Assembly (NCBI GenBank): GCA_946544555.1
Contig: CAMNMI010000030.1
Location: 1-9,880 of the forward strand
Length of the DNA stretch: 9,880 bases
Direction: 5' to 3'
Origin: an uncultured Rickettsiales bacterium
GTDB taxonomy: Bacteria > Pseudomonadota > Alphaproteobacteria > Rickettsiales > Deianiraeaceae
The number at the start of each line of letters is the position of its first letter. Within the stretch, counting starts at the first letter, position 1. A program made the position numbers and the translations under genes. Below, in pieces: positions 1 to 6,477 of this stretch. Under the pieces are notes generated by a model that searched no databases, was not told where the DNA came from, and worked only from the letters and a program-made list of their open reading frames with translations.

Positions 1-68
1 TTGAAATTAAAAAACTCTCGGTTAGCCATAAATTAATCACTCAAACCAATTCTAACACCGCGGTGAAC

Positions 69-344
69 CTAGTAAATCTCCATTGAGGCCTCTGGCACAA
101 ACGCATCGCCCTCCCTATTTTGATACATTGACGCCACATGATACAAAATGGCCTGCCTGATGTCCTCACTAAATTCCTCGGCCGAAAGCAGTTGCAACCC
201 GCTCGCCTGCCGTGCAAAAATGGTCGCGCTCTCCACCGCATGCGCCAAAAAGCCATCATCCAAGTCATTGTCAATCCGCAAATAATTCTTCACAAATGCC
301 AGCGGGAAAACCGTATTTAAATCAAAAGTTTGTTCGTCACTCAT
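69..344 (-). CDS. phage gp6-like head-tail connector protein, probably shortened at the C-terminus
   Basis: This 91-residue protein matches the gp6-like head-tail connector family (DNA-packaging adaptor between portal and tail in siphophages, prophages and alphaproteobacterial gene transfer agents). The family pattern is visible: a segment around VKNYLRIDNDLDDGFL, then a helix AVESATIFARQASG, then a C-terminal helix AILYHVASMYQNRE. It starts at ATG 344 with no clear Shine-Dalgarno site. The stop is TAG (69-71). The same frame stays open beyond it for 11 codons (VHRGVRIGLSD) to a TAA at 33-35, and this tail resembles the usual family ending (an Arg-rich stretch after a Tyr). The amber codon therefore looks like a late nonsense mutation, one transition from CAG. 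No other phage gene lies to its right, so it is the edge of a prophage or GTA segment, or an isolated remnant. The family call is good; functionality is unknown. Confidence 0.72.
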   Translation of the reverse strand: MSDEQTFDLNTVFPLAFVKNYLRIDNDLDDGFLAHAVESATIFARQASGLQLLSAEEFSEDIRQAILYHVASMYQNREGDAFVPEASMEIY

Positions 345-423
345 AAATCAATCAAACGTTTATCTACCAGTCATGTGAAGTTGGGAAGAGGGAAAATTTG
401 CCAATTTTGATGTGGGATAAAAA

Positions 424-451
424 TTGACAAATATTTTTTTGTTCCTATTGG
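424..451 (+). promoter_or_regulatory. possible sigma70-type promoter of the AAA ATPase gene
   Basis: A perfect -35 hexamer TTGACA lies at 424-429. The best -10 candidate at a 16-base spacing is TATTGG (446-451), which keeps only the TAT half of the consensus. It is 27 bases upstream of the ATG at 478. The -35 box is convincing on its own; the -10 is weak. Confidence 0.33.
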
Positions 452-477
452 TTAACGGAATTTACTGTTGATTGATT

Positions 478-1914
478 ATGAAATTACAAAAAATTTATAT
501 CAAAAATTTTAGAGGAATTAAAGAAGTATTTATTGATTTTCAAGGAAAAACAAACCTTCTTATTGGCGATAATGGTTGCGGAAAAACAACAATTCTTGAA
601 GCCGTGGATTTGTGTTTTAATAGTAAATTAGAAAAAGAAGATTTACACAATTTAGAATTTGGTTCGAATAATAATGCTATTGCTTGTTGCATATTTGATG
701 AAAATATCAAACAAGATGCAGGAGAAGGTGAAAGTTTTAATGCAATAGTTCATAAGACACATATAGAAGATGAAGATGAAAAAATATCACAAAGCAAGTA
801 TTTATTTTCTTTTAAATTGGATATAACAAAGGATTTATTACTTGAAGAAATCAATAAAGATAAAAAGACACTTAAAGATAAAGAAATAAAGAACCCTCAA
901 AAATTAATTTATTATATGCCTGCCATTGATTTGGACGATCCTTCTAAATCTGCTGGTGATAAATCAATGTTTGCAAAGATTTATGAAAATTTAAAAAACG
1001 ATACAGAAATAAAAGAGATTTTAAGTAATTATAATAACAAGTCAAAAGCAAAGACAAAAGATATTTTCAATGATGAAAAAGATGGAATTAAAAATGTATT
1101 AAAAGAATATTTTGGAATAGAAAACATTGATTATGAATATAATGGTAGCGATGGTATAACGACGAAAATAAATATTGTAAATCGTTATGGTGATAAAACA
1201 AGTGAAAATTTATCGCACGCTGGAAGTGGTATTAGAAAAATCATAAAATTTATAGCAAGAACAAAATTTGACGGACAACAAAAATCTATATTTTTAATAG
1301 ATGAGCCAGAGCAAAATTTGCATCCAGATTTTCAAAAATCACTTATCAAGTTTTTGAAAGACGAAGGCATTCAATGTATTTTTACCTCTCACTCTCCAAC
1401 CTTCGTCAAACATTGTATGAATAATGAAAATTGCGAGGTTTTGATTTGTGAAAAAGATGGAGAAAAAATTGAAATAAAACAAATGAAGGATAAGATTGAA
1501 AAAGATTATAAATTTCTTGAAAATCATACAAATTCGCAAGCAGTTGCAAACTTTTTGGCTTTCAATGAATATTCAACTGATTTGCATAATTTGTTGTATG
1601 GTTTATTATTTGAACGGCTTGAACAAGGAGCAAAATTGCAACGTTTTGATGAAGAATATTTTAAAGAAGGAAATGAAAAATTAAAATTTAAAGAAAATGT
1701 GATAGTGTTGGAATGGAAAGAGAATGAAAAAAAAGCATATTCTGTAAGCTTACCAACATATATTAGAAATTTAATTCATCATATGGAAAATAAATTAAAC
1801 GCAGATATAACTGATAAAGAAATCACAGAAGAACACAAAAAGAAGATAAAATATCAAAATAAAATTACTTATTTAGAACAATCCATCAACGAAATGATTA
1901 AATTGTTAAAATAA
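478..1914 (+). CDS. AAA (ABC/SMC-class) ATPase with C-terminal HEPN-like RNLIHH motif, putative defence protein
   Basis: A 478-residue ATPase of the AAA15/AAA21, OLD/RloC-like class. Seen directly: N-terminal KIYIKNFRGI, Walker A GDNGCGKT (residues 30-37), ABC signature LSHAGSG (245-251), Walker B FLIDEPEQNLH with D275/E276, and switch His in FTSHSP (H305). A charged, lysine-rich insertion occupies about residues 90-200. No TOPRIM domain follows. The last ~140 residues form a helical region with a LPTYIRNLIHH segment whose R430-X4-H435 spacing fits the HEPN ribonuclease motif seen in RloC/PrrC-like and abortive-infection ATPases. I infer an ATP-gated RNA-cleaving defence protein; the substrate is unknown. 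ATG 478 is preferred over the in-frame TTG six bases earlier. Base composition is far lower in GC than its neighbours (11 of 60 G/C in 1081-1140), which suggests recent transfer. No partner gene with the same composition adjoins it. Confidence 0.8.
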   Translation: MKLQKIYIKNFRGIKEVFIDFQGKTNLLIGDNGCGKTTILEAVDLCFNSKLEKEDLHNLEFGSNNNAIACCIFDENIKQDAGEGESFNAIVHKTHIEDEDEKISQSKYLFSFKLDITKDLLLEEINKDKKTLKDKEIKNPQKLIYYMPAIDLDDPSKSAGDKSMFAKIYENLKNDTEIKEILSNYNNKSKAKTKDIFNDEKDGIKNVLKEYFGIENIDYEYNGSDGITTKINIVNRYGDKTSENLSHAGSGIRKIIKFIARTKFDGQQKSIFLIDEPEQNLHPDFQKSLIKFLKDEGIQCIFTSHSPTFVKHCMNNENCEVLICEKDGEKIEIKQMKDKIEKDYKFLENHTNSQAVANFLAFNEYSTDLHNLLYGLLFERLEQGAKLQRFDEEYFKEGNEKLKFKENVIVLEWKENEKKAYSVSLPTYIRNLIHHMENKLNADITDKEITEEHKKKIKYQNKITYLEQSINEMIKLLK

Positions 1915-1942
1915 TTGACAATTCCCCAAACTCTAATAGAAT
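1915..1942 (+). promoter_or_regulatory. sigma70-type promoter of the isoprenyl-synthase-like gene
   Basis: TTGACA (1915-1920), 16-base spacer, TAGAAT (1937-1942), with the start codon at 1968. The -35 begins right after the ATPase stop codon. An inverted repeat CTCTA...TAGAG (1931-1946) covers the -10 and could be an operator or a weak hairpin. This promoter argues that the downstream gene is expressed independently of the ATPase. Confidence 0.6.
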
Positions 1943-1967
1943 AGAGTGATTTTGTATTGTAAATATT

Positions 1968-2921
1968 ATGAGCGGGTTTTATTTGAACTCAGAAAATCAG
2001 ATTGACAATCAAAATGTGCCAGATGAATTTGTGGAGATAACAACCGAGTTGCGATTGCATCGGAAGCAGGTTCGTGGGTTGCTCGCGAAGATAGTTCATG
2101 AATTTTGCAGTGAAGAGCAGGACGCTGAAATTGGTGAGATAATGGAATATGCATTGATGTCGGGTGAGACATATTATCGCTCGTTTTTTGCCCGCATTGT
2201 CGGCGAGGCCTTGGGATTGAGTGTTGCCAAAAGCTTGTTTATTGGCGAGATCATTGAAATGATACATCACTACTCCACCATGCAGAATAACCTCCCAGAA
2301 TTTGATAACGATGACTTCCGACATTCACGCCAAACATGCCACAGAAAATACGGTGCCTCAAAAACGATTATTGCCTCAAATGCACTTGATGCCATGATTT
2401 ACCAGTTCATTACGAATTGTGATAAGGTGAAAATTTCAAAATCAACACGCTGCGATTTGGTATCAGTGGTATCAAAATACAGTGGAAAAGACGGCATTTG
2501 TGGAGGACAAATGATGAGTTTGTGTAATAAAAACAAGCCGATGTATTCCGATGAAATGACGAGATTGAAAAAATTGAAGCAATCTGTTCTGCTGAATGCA
2601 GCAATAGATTGCTTGTTTTTGTTGGCTGACTGCTCGGCCAAGGAAAGAAAGGCAATAAAAACATTCTCAAATGGAATATGTTCTATGTTTAATATCTATG
2701 ATAAAATGCAGAATAAGGAGCTAAATATGGATGAACTGCTTGAAAGTGCCGAACTGTTACGCGACCAAATTATTTCATCACTGAATGTGTTTGATGACAG
2801 GGCAAAAAAAATGATTTGCTTTGCGAGATATTACCATTTCTGCCTGCAAAAACAGAGTTATAAAGATGCATCTAACATTGAAATTGTGAAGAGTGAAGCG
2901 GAAATAGCATCCGCAAATTAA
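1968..2921 (+). CDS. degenerate isoprenyl (farnesyl/geranylgeranyl) diphosphate synthase homologue, probable pseudoenzyme
   Basis: A 317-residue all-helical protein that follows the trans-isoprenyl diphosphate synthase (IspA-like) order: MEYALMSG, RIVGEALGLS, EMIHHYS, a first aspartate-rich region, TCHRKYGAS, GGQMMSL, LKKLK, and a second aspartate-rich region. The catalytic positions are altered. The first motif, normally DDLPxMD, reads NNLPEFD (N107, N108, D113). The second, normally DDxxD, reads DKMQN (245-249). The pyrophosphate-binding GGKRxRP reads GETYYRS (66-72), with only R71 kept. Known enzymes of this family need the aspartates to bind Mg and diphosphate, so the classical reaction is unlikely. 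Yet the frame is intact at full length, composition is host-like (32 of 60 G/C in 2041-2100), and it has its own promoter, so it may be a maintained non-catalytic protein rather than a decaying gene. Its role is unknown. Confidence 0.78.
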   Translation: MSGFYLNSENQIDNQNVPDEFVEITTELRLHRKQVRGLLAKIVHEFCSEEQDAEIGEIMEYALMSGETYYRSFFARIVGEALGLSVAKSLFIGEIIEMIHHYSTMQNNLPEFDNDDFRHSRQTCHRKYGASKTIIASNALDAMIYQFITNCDKVKISKSTRCDLVSVVSKYSGKDGICGGQMMSLCNKNKPMYSDEMTRLKKLKQSVLLNAAIDCLFLLADCSAKERKAIKTFSNGICSMFNIYDKMQNKELNMDELLESAELLRDQIISSLNVFDDRAKKMICFARYYHFCLQKQSYKDASNIEIVKSEAEIASAN

Positions 2922-2933
2922 TGTAAAAAAATT

Positions 2934-3010
2934 GGTGGTGCTTGCCCGAGGCCACGCCTTCTTGTTTTTTTTATTTCTTCAATTCTCTTTGTTGTTCTGC
3001 ACCATGCAAC
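2934..3010 (-). repeat. dispersed palindromic repeat, copy A (diverged, shorter)
   Basis: Shares GCCCGAGGCCACGCC (15 bases) and the overall plan with the copy at 6209-6295, and ends in ATGCAAC. It is the most eroded copy and about 9 bases shorter. Its ends can still pair (GGTGC with GCACC) although the bases differ from other copies. It fills the gap between the converging 3' ends of the isoprenyl-synthase-like gene and mlaA, and includes a run of eight T, so it could act as a terminator. Confidence 0.7.
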
Positions 3011-3016
3011 ATATAA

Positions 3017-3970
3017 TCAATCTTTCCAACCTGCAAATGAATATATCTTTGGATCATCATTACACTCATCTGGAAGCCAAATCATCGCATCATAATCACA
3101 AACATTCTCTCTTTTGAGCTTCCCATTTTTACGCAATTTGTCGTATTTCTCTTCCTCGTTTTTCAGTGATTGATAATATCCAGTCCTAAAATTCAAATAC
3201 TTATCAATAGCACCATTACTAAGCACTTCAAGCGTTGGCGCAACAGTTGCAAATTTGTTGAAATATTTACCGATAGAATTTCCAAACGCAATCCATGTTA
3301 ATGAGCTTAACTTTGGATGGAAGTAAAAAAATGGGCTGAAAACGTTTTGGTAGGTGAACAAATAAGTTAGTTTTTCGCCAAAAAATGTTTTCATAAAGAA
3401 GTAGTTGGTTATTACAAATTCAGCAGCCATTCCAATTGTATCGCGCAGATTGCTTGGTCCGATAAATGGTAGCATCAAATATGGTCCCTGTGGAATACCA
3501 TAAAAGTAAAATATCTGTCCAAATGTCTTGTGGACCGACTTTAATCCAAGATCATTTGCTGGATCAAGAATTCCCCACATACCGATCGTTCCGTTTATTA
3601 AAAAGCGCCACGAAGCCACTAAAAAACCCTCCAAATCAAAGTCCAGAACCGACAAAATCATGTCCTGCGGCGTTTCAGTGTAGTGCTGGGTGAAGTTCTT
3701 AAATGACCATCTAACAGACAGAGGAATGTTGTTCTCATACCATCTTCCGAACGGGATGTAGACATTGTCAAAAATGACTTCATTAAAACCAAAAATTTTA
3801 CGATTTAAGCTTTCCCAAGGGTCATTGGTATCTATTTGTTGGACCTCAACAAAGGCTTCATCATCGTCAGCACTATCATCTGCGAGCGCTATTTTAGCGA
3901 ACGAAAATAATGAAAATAACAATACATAGCAGAGTAACAAAGAGATTTTCTTACGTAATAACACACTCAA
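3017..3970 (-). CDS. mlaA: MlaA/VacJ-family outer-membrane lipid-asymmetry protein
   Basis: A 317-residue MlaA homologue. MlaA removes phospholipids from the outer leaflet of the outer membrane and passes them to MlaC and the inner-membrane MlaFEDB complex. Family marks in order: NDPWESLNRKIFGFNE, RFLINGTIGMWGILDPANDLGL, a KTFGQIFYFYGIPQGPYLMLPF segment and GPSNLRDTIG. The N-terminus is a signal peptide (residues 1-31, LRKK then a hydrophobic stretch, ending IALA before DDS). There is no lipobox Cys at the cleavage site, unlike the E. coli lipoprotein; C14 is embedded in the hydrophobic core. The start is non-ATG: TTG at 3970 or GTG at 3964, because an in-frame TAA lies immediately upstream and no Met precedes the domain. 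The start overlaps the end of the upstream membrane-protein gene by 20 bases, which suggests translational coupling. No other mla gene is in the window. Confidence 0.9.
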   Translation of the reverse strand: MSVLLRKKISLLLCYVLLFSLFSFAKIALADDSADDDEAFVEVQQIDTNDPWESLNRKIFGFNEVIFDNVYIPFGRWYENNIPLSVRWSFKNFTQHYTETPQDMILSVLDFDLEGFLVASWRFLINGTIGMWGILDPANDLGLKSVHKTFGQIFYFYGIPQGPYLMLPFIGPSNLRDTIGMAAEFVITNYFFMKTFFGEKLTYLFTYQNVFSPFFYFHPKLSSLTWIAFGNSIGKYFNKFATVAPTLEVLSNGAIDKYLNFRTGYYQSLKNEEEKYDKLRKNGKLKRENVCDYDAMIWLPDECNDDPKIYSFAGWKD

Positions 3971-5420
3971 TGGTTAAAACAATTATCATTTGTATCAATA
4001 GGAAGACATAGAAGTATGTGTAGTTGTTGCATAAAATATGTGTCAATTTGTATGAAGTTGATGCGTTCACGATTGCCGTGATATACTGGCGCAATGCCTT
4101 CCAAAAGTCAGAAAATGTAGTTGCAACAATTCTTACAAATATGCATACAAACGACAAACATGATCTGACGGCTCTAAAATAATAGTTGCTTCTGAGCAAG
4201 ATTGGTTTCTTTCCTGACAACATAAGCGGCGTTATGACAAAAAAAGAACAGAATAAGGCGACATAAATTAGCAGATGTTGATATTTTGGAATGTGAAGAT
4301 TGCCAATGAAGAAATATCGGTTCAGGAACACTTCTAAAGCAGTGATATAGAATAAAATGTTAAGCCAAATTACCCTCTTTAACCTGTTTCTTGCAAATAA
4401 CTTTTTGAATTTTTTATCTATTTTGCCAACAACCACTTTATTTTTTGAAGTATTTTTCAATAGAATTGAATAAAAAATTCGCGCAATAAAGCCAATAAAA
4501 AACACAATTATTCCGATTTTATAGAAGGAGTTTAGTTCTGAAATGTTTTCTCCATGATTGAGTATGATGGCATAAACAGCAAACAGACCGATTATTATGT
4601 TGAATGATATACATGCGAAAATTTTGTCAGACAGCTTGCCACAGAAATATTCTTTGATGTTTTCAAGTGTGTATCTTCTTACCCTAAATGGTGTGAAAAC
4701 GCAGCTCAAAGTTGCAATTAAAACTGAAATGATAACCCAAAATGGCATCATTATTTGCATCATGCCGTTAGATATGAAAATTACTTGCAAGCCAAAGAAA
4801 TATAGGATTATGTATGTGTAAATACGACGAATGTTGCTTTCAAAAAGTAGGTATATTCCTGCATAAATACATATCGCAAAGCCAGTGTAAATTATTGAGT
4901 AAGCGCTGATGTTTAGCGCCACTTCCTGCATGATTTGCAACAGCAAAAACAGCGGCACAATAAAACAAACAATTTTGTAGAACGAGTTTGATAACGCAAA
5001 AAGATACATTATCCACTCTGAAAATGGCATCATGCCTACTAAAAGTAGCAGAGCGACAAGTGTGTAAATGTGTGTTGCTATGTTGACAAAATCTTCGTAT
5101 TTTTCACCAGCGAGACGAGAAAATATGTCATTCAACAAATCTGGATGTAATTCTTGAATTGCGAGCATAAATAGCCCACACGATAGCAGTCCAAGGTAGT
5201 AAATTCCTGATGCACGATATTTTCTGTTATGCATTATGCAGATGAATACTGACAACACCGCCATGACTTCAAAAACCATGAATTTGTTGTAGCCAAGTGT
5301 GAAAAGTGTAATAACGACCGTGCTGATTGCAAACAAAAATACGTTTCTGCGATGCATGAATACTACTTGTGTCAGGATGAGTAATATCGGACAAATGTGT
5401 GTTGTAAGCAATTGTATCAC
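3951..5420 (-). CDS. complex-I / Mrp-antiporter-like polytopic membrane protein (NuoL/M/N-MrpD superfamily), divergent
   Basis: A 489-residue, very hydrophobic protein with roughly 11-13 membrane segments. Three stretches resemble the proton-conducting subunits of complex I and Mrp antiporters: KFMVFEVMAVLSVFI with a Glu (E51) at the conserved TM5 position; ATHIYTLVALLLLVGMMPFSEW followed by SNSFYKIVCFI (K149); and AGIYLLFESNIRRIYTYIIL, the usual segment before the broken helix. The conserved Lys normally found before the PFHxWLPDA motif is missing, and that motif is reduced to PFSEW. I infer a divergent relative rather than a standard complex I subunit. The start is GTG at 5420; ATG at 5357 (residue 22) is an alternative. 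It overlaps mlaA by 20 bases and is probably cotranscribed with it. Function is not established; the superfamily assignment is moderate. Confidence 0.58.
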   Translation of the reverse strand: MIQLLTTHICPILLILTQVVFMHRRNVFLFAISTVVITLFTLGYNKFMVFEVMAVLSVFICIMHNRKYRASGIYYLGLLSCGLFMLAIQELHPDLLNDIFSRLAGEKYEDFVNIATHIYTLVALLLLVGMMPFSEWIMYLFALSNSFYKIVCFIVPLFLLLQIMQEVALNISAYSIIYTGFAICIYAGIYLLFESNIRRIYTYIILYFFGLQVIFISNGMMQIMMPFWVIISVLIATLSCVFTPFRVRRYTLENIKEYFCGKLSDKIFACISFNIIIGLFAVYAIILNHGENISELNSFYKIGIIVFFIGFIARIFYSILLKNTSKNKVVVGKIDKKFKKLFARNRLKRVIWLNILFYITALEVFLNRYFFIGNLHIPKYQHLLIYVALFCSFFVITPLMLSGKKPILLRSNYYFRAVRSCLSFVCIFVRIVATTFSDFWKALRQYITAIVNASTSYKLTHILCNNYTYFYVFLLIQMIIVLTIECVIT

Positions 5421-5425
5421 AATAC

Positions 5426-5454
5426 TTGAAACAGATTTTTTTAATAATTGTCAA
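5426..5454 (-). promoter_or_regulatory. possible promoter of the membrane protein-mlaA unit
   Basis: On the minus strand TTGACA (5454-5449) is followed after 17 bases by TTTCAA (5431-5426), a poor -10. If used, transcription would begin almost at the GTG start (5420), giving a leaderless message or favouring the internal ATG at 5357. Confidence 0.35.
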
Positions 5455-5471
5455 GGTGAAAAACGTTATTT

Positions 5472-5555
5472 GTTGCGCCAGCGCGTAGCAGGTTTGTGAA
5501 GGAGAATAGTGAGAAGTGAAATACAAATCGCGAGTGATATCCTCTGGCAGCAAAC
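5472..5555 (+). repeat. dispersed palindromic repeat, copy C
   Basis: Begins GTTGCGCC and ends GCAGCAAAC, with the core GTGAAATACAAA. Bases 5501-5527 match the reverse complement of 6239-6265 at 26 of 27 positions. It lies between the 3' end of dut and the promoter of the membrane-protein gene, in opposite orientation to the copy on the other side of dut. Confidence 0.85.
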
Positions 5556-5576
5556 GTTTTTTATTTTAACACATAG

Positions 5577-6086
5577 TTATCTTGCACCAGTTGAGCCAAA
5601 TCTACCGGCACCGCGCGCCGTATCATCCAATTCATCAACAAATTCAAGTTCGCATTTTACAATTGGACAAACAATCATTTGTGCTATTCTGTCGCCCCTT
5701 TTTATAGTAAATGACTCGTCCGAAAGATTGCATAAAATCGCACCAATCTCACCACGGTAATCACTATCAATGGTACCAGGCGTATTTACAATCGTGATAC
5801 CGCTTCTGAACGCTAATCCAGAGCGAGGACGCACCTGTATTTCATAATCATCAGATAATCCACCAGCGGCCAAACCTGTCTGCACAACTACTCGCTCCAT
5901 CGGTTTTAATTCATAACTGTCAATATCTTTTCCAAGCATAAATGTCTCTTTTGTTGCTGGCAGAAACACATCAACGGCCCTAATATCAATTCCACTACTT
6001 CCAGTCGTTTGGTATCCAAGCAACTTTCCGCACTCATAAACCCCCTTTGCATTCTCCGACAAAAACCTAATCTTTAACCCAATCAT
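5577..6086 (-). CDS. dut: deoxyuridine 5'-triphosphate nucleotidohydrolase (dUTPase)
   Basis: A 169-residue homotrimeric-type dUTPase, which hydrolyses dUTP to dUMP and diphosphate in the cytoplasm, keeping uracil out of DNA and supplying dTMP synthesis. All five family motifs are visible: I SSGIDIRA (30-37), II RPRSGLA (86-92), III PGTIDSDYRGE (103-113), IV GDRIAQMI (131-138), V RGAGRFGSTG (158-167). The catalytic Asp of motif III is present (D107). It is slightly longer than the usual ~150 residues because of an insertion around residues 45-58. ATG 6086 is the only reasonable start and has no strong Shine-Dalgarno site. A TATGAT hexamer (minus strand, 6142-6137) may be its -10 box. Copies of the dispersed repeat flank the gene in inverted orientation. 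Composition is ordinary for the window (30 of 60 G/C in 5821-5880). Confidence 0.96.
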   Translation of the reverse strand: MIGLKIRFLSENAKGVYECGKLLGYQTTGSSGIDIRAVDVFLPATKETFMLGKDIDSYELKPMERVVVQTGLAAGGLSDDYEIQVRPRSGLAFRSGITIVNTPGTIDSDYRGEIGAILCNLSDESFTIKRGDRIAQMIVCPIVKCELEFVDELDDTARGAGRFGSTGAR

Positions 6087-6477
6087 ATCAAAAAATCAAC
6101 TTCATGAACTCTTCAAACATTCCGAGTGCATCAAAAATCATAGCTATGCATGAAAAACGGTAATTGTTTTGTAAAAGTCAAGCTGTCTATAAAAACTATC
6201 AATAAACAGTTGCGCCGCCCGAGGCCACGCCCTCGCGGTTTGTATTTCACCTCTCACTATTCTCCTCGCTCAACCATGCTCCGCACTGGTGCAACAAATA
6301 AAACTTGCATTTAAAAAAAACACATATTCCAAACTGTCGCTGACATGGGAGTTAACAATTTTTCACACTCAATGATGATGCGCTAAGGCGCTAATATTGT
6401 ATTTTCTCAATGTCTTTTCTTACTTTTTCCATAAAAACTTTTTGAATTAAAAGTATTTCAGTTTTGTTTTTTGTTTT
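6087..6477. other. 391-base intergenic region between divergent dut and the SAM-hydrolase-like gene
   Basis: It holds repeat copy D (6209-6295), a perfect 10-base palindrome CATAGCTATG (6139-6148) overlapping a possible dut -10 box, and a direct repeat GCGCTAA-G-GCGCTAA (6380-6394) that could bind a regulator of the rightward gene. The remainder is AT-rich and shows no open frame or RNA gene I can support. A clear promoter for the rightward gene was not found. Confidence 0.5.
6209..6295 (-). repeat. dispersed palindromic repeat, copy D
   Basis: 87 bases, GTTGCGCC to GGTGCAAC, whose ends pair over eight positions with one G-U. Its first 40 bases (6209-6248) are identical to the reverse complement of 7451-7490 in copy E, while part of the other half is nearly identical to copy C. 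Confidence 0.9.

Noticed and set aside
393..408. Inverted repeat AAAATT-TGCC-AATTTT upstream of the ATPase
   Set aside because: A six-base stem of A/T only in an AT-rich spacer is expected by chance and has no associated T-run.
478..1914. Gabija GajA, OLD nuclease or PARIS-type assignment for the ATPase
   Set aside because: No TOPRIM domain is visible at the C-terminus and no helicase or TOPRIM partner gene follows.
1968..2921. Plain annotation as active farnesyl diphosphate synthase (ispA)
   Set aside because: Both aspartate-rich motifs and the GGKR motif are altered, so activity cannot be assumed.
2932..3117. Open frame of 61 codons on the plus strand
   Set aside because: It lies mostly in repeat copy A and the antisense of mlaA, with no family resemblance or start signal.
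5269..5553. Open frame of 94 codons on the minus strand
   Set aside because: It is a different frame over the 5' part of the membrane-protein gene and repeat copy C; its sequence has no recognisable pattern.
6087..6477. tRNA or other RNA gene in the longest gap
   Set aside because: No cloverleaf, GTTCGA-type T loop or other known RNA pattern was found; the only structure is repeat copy D.
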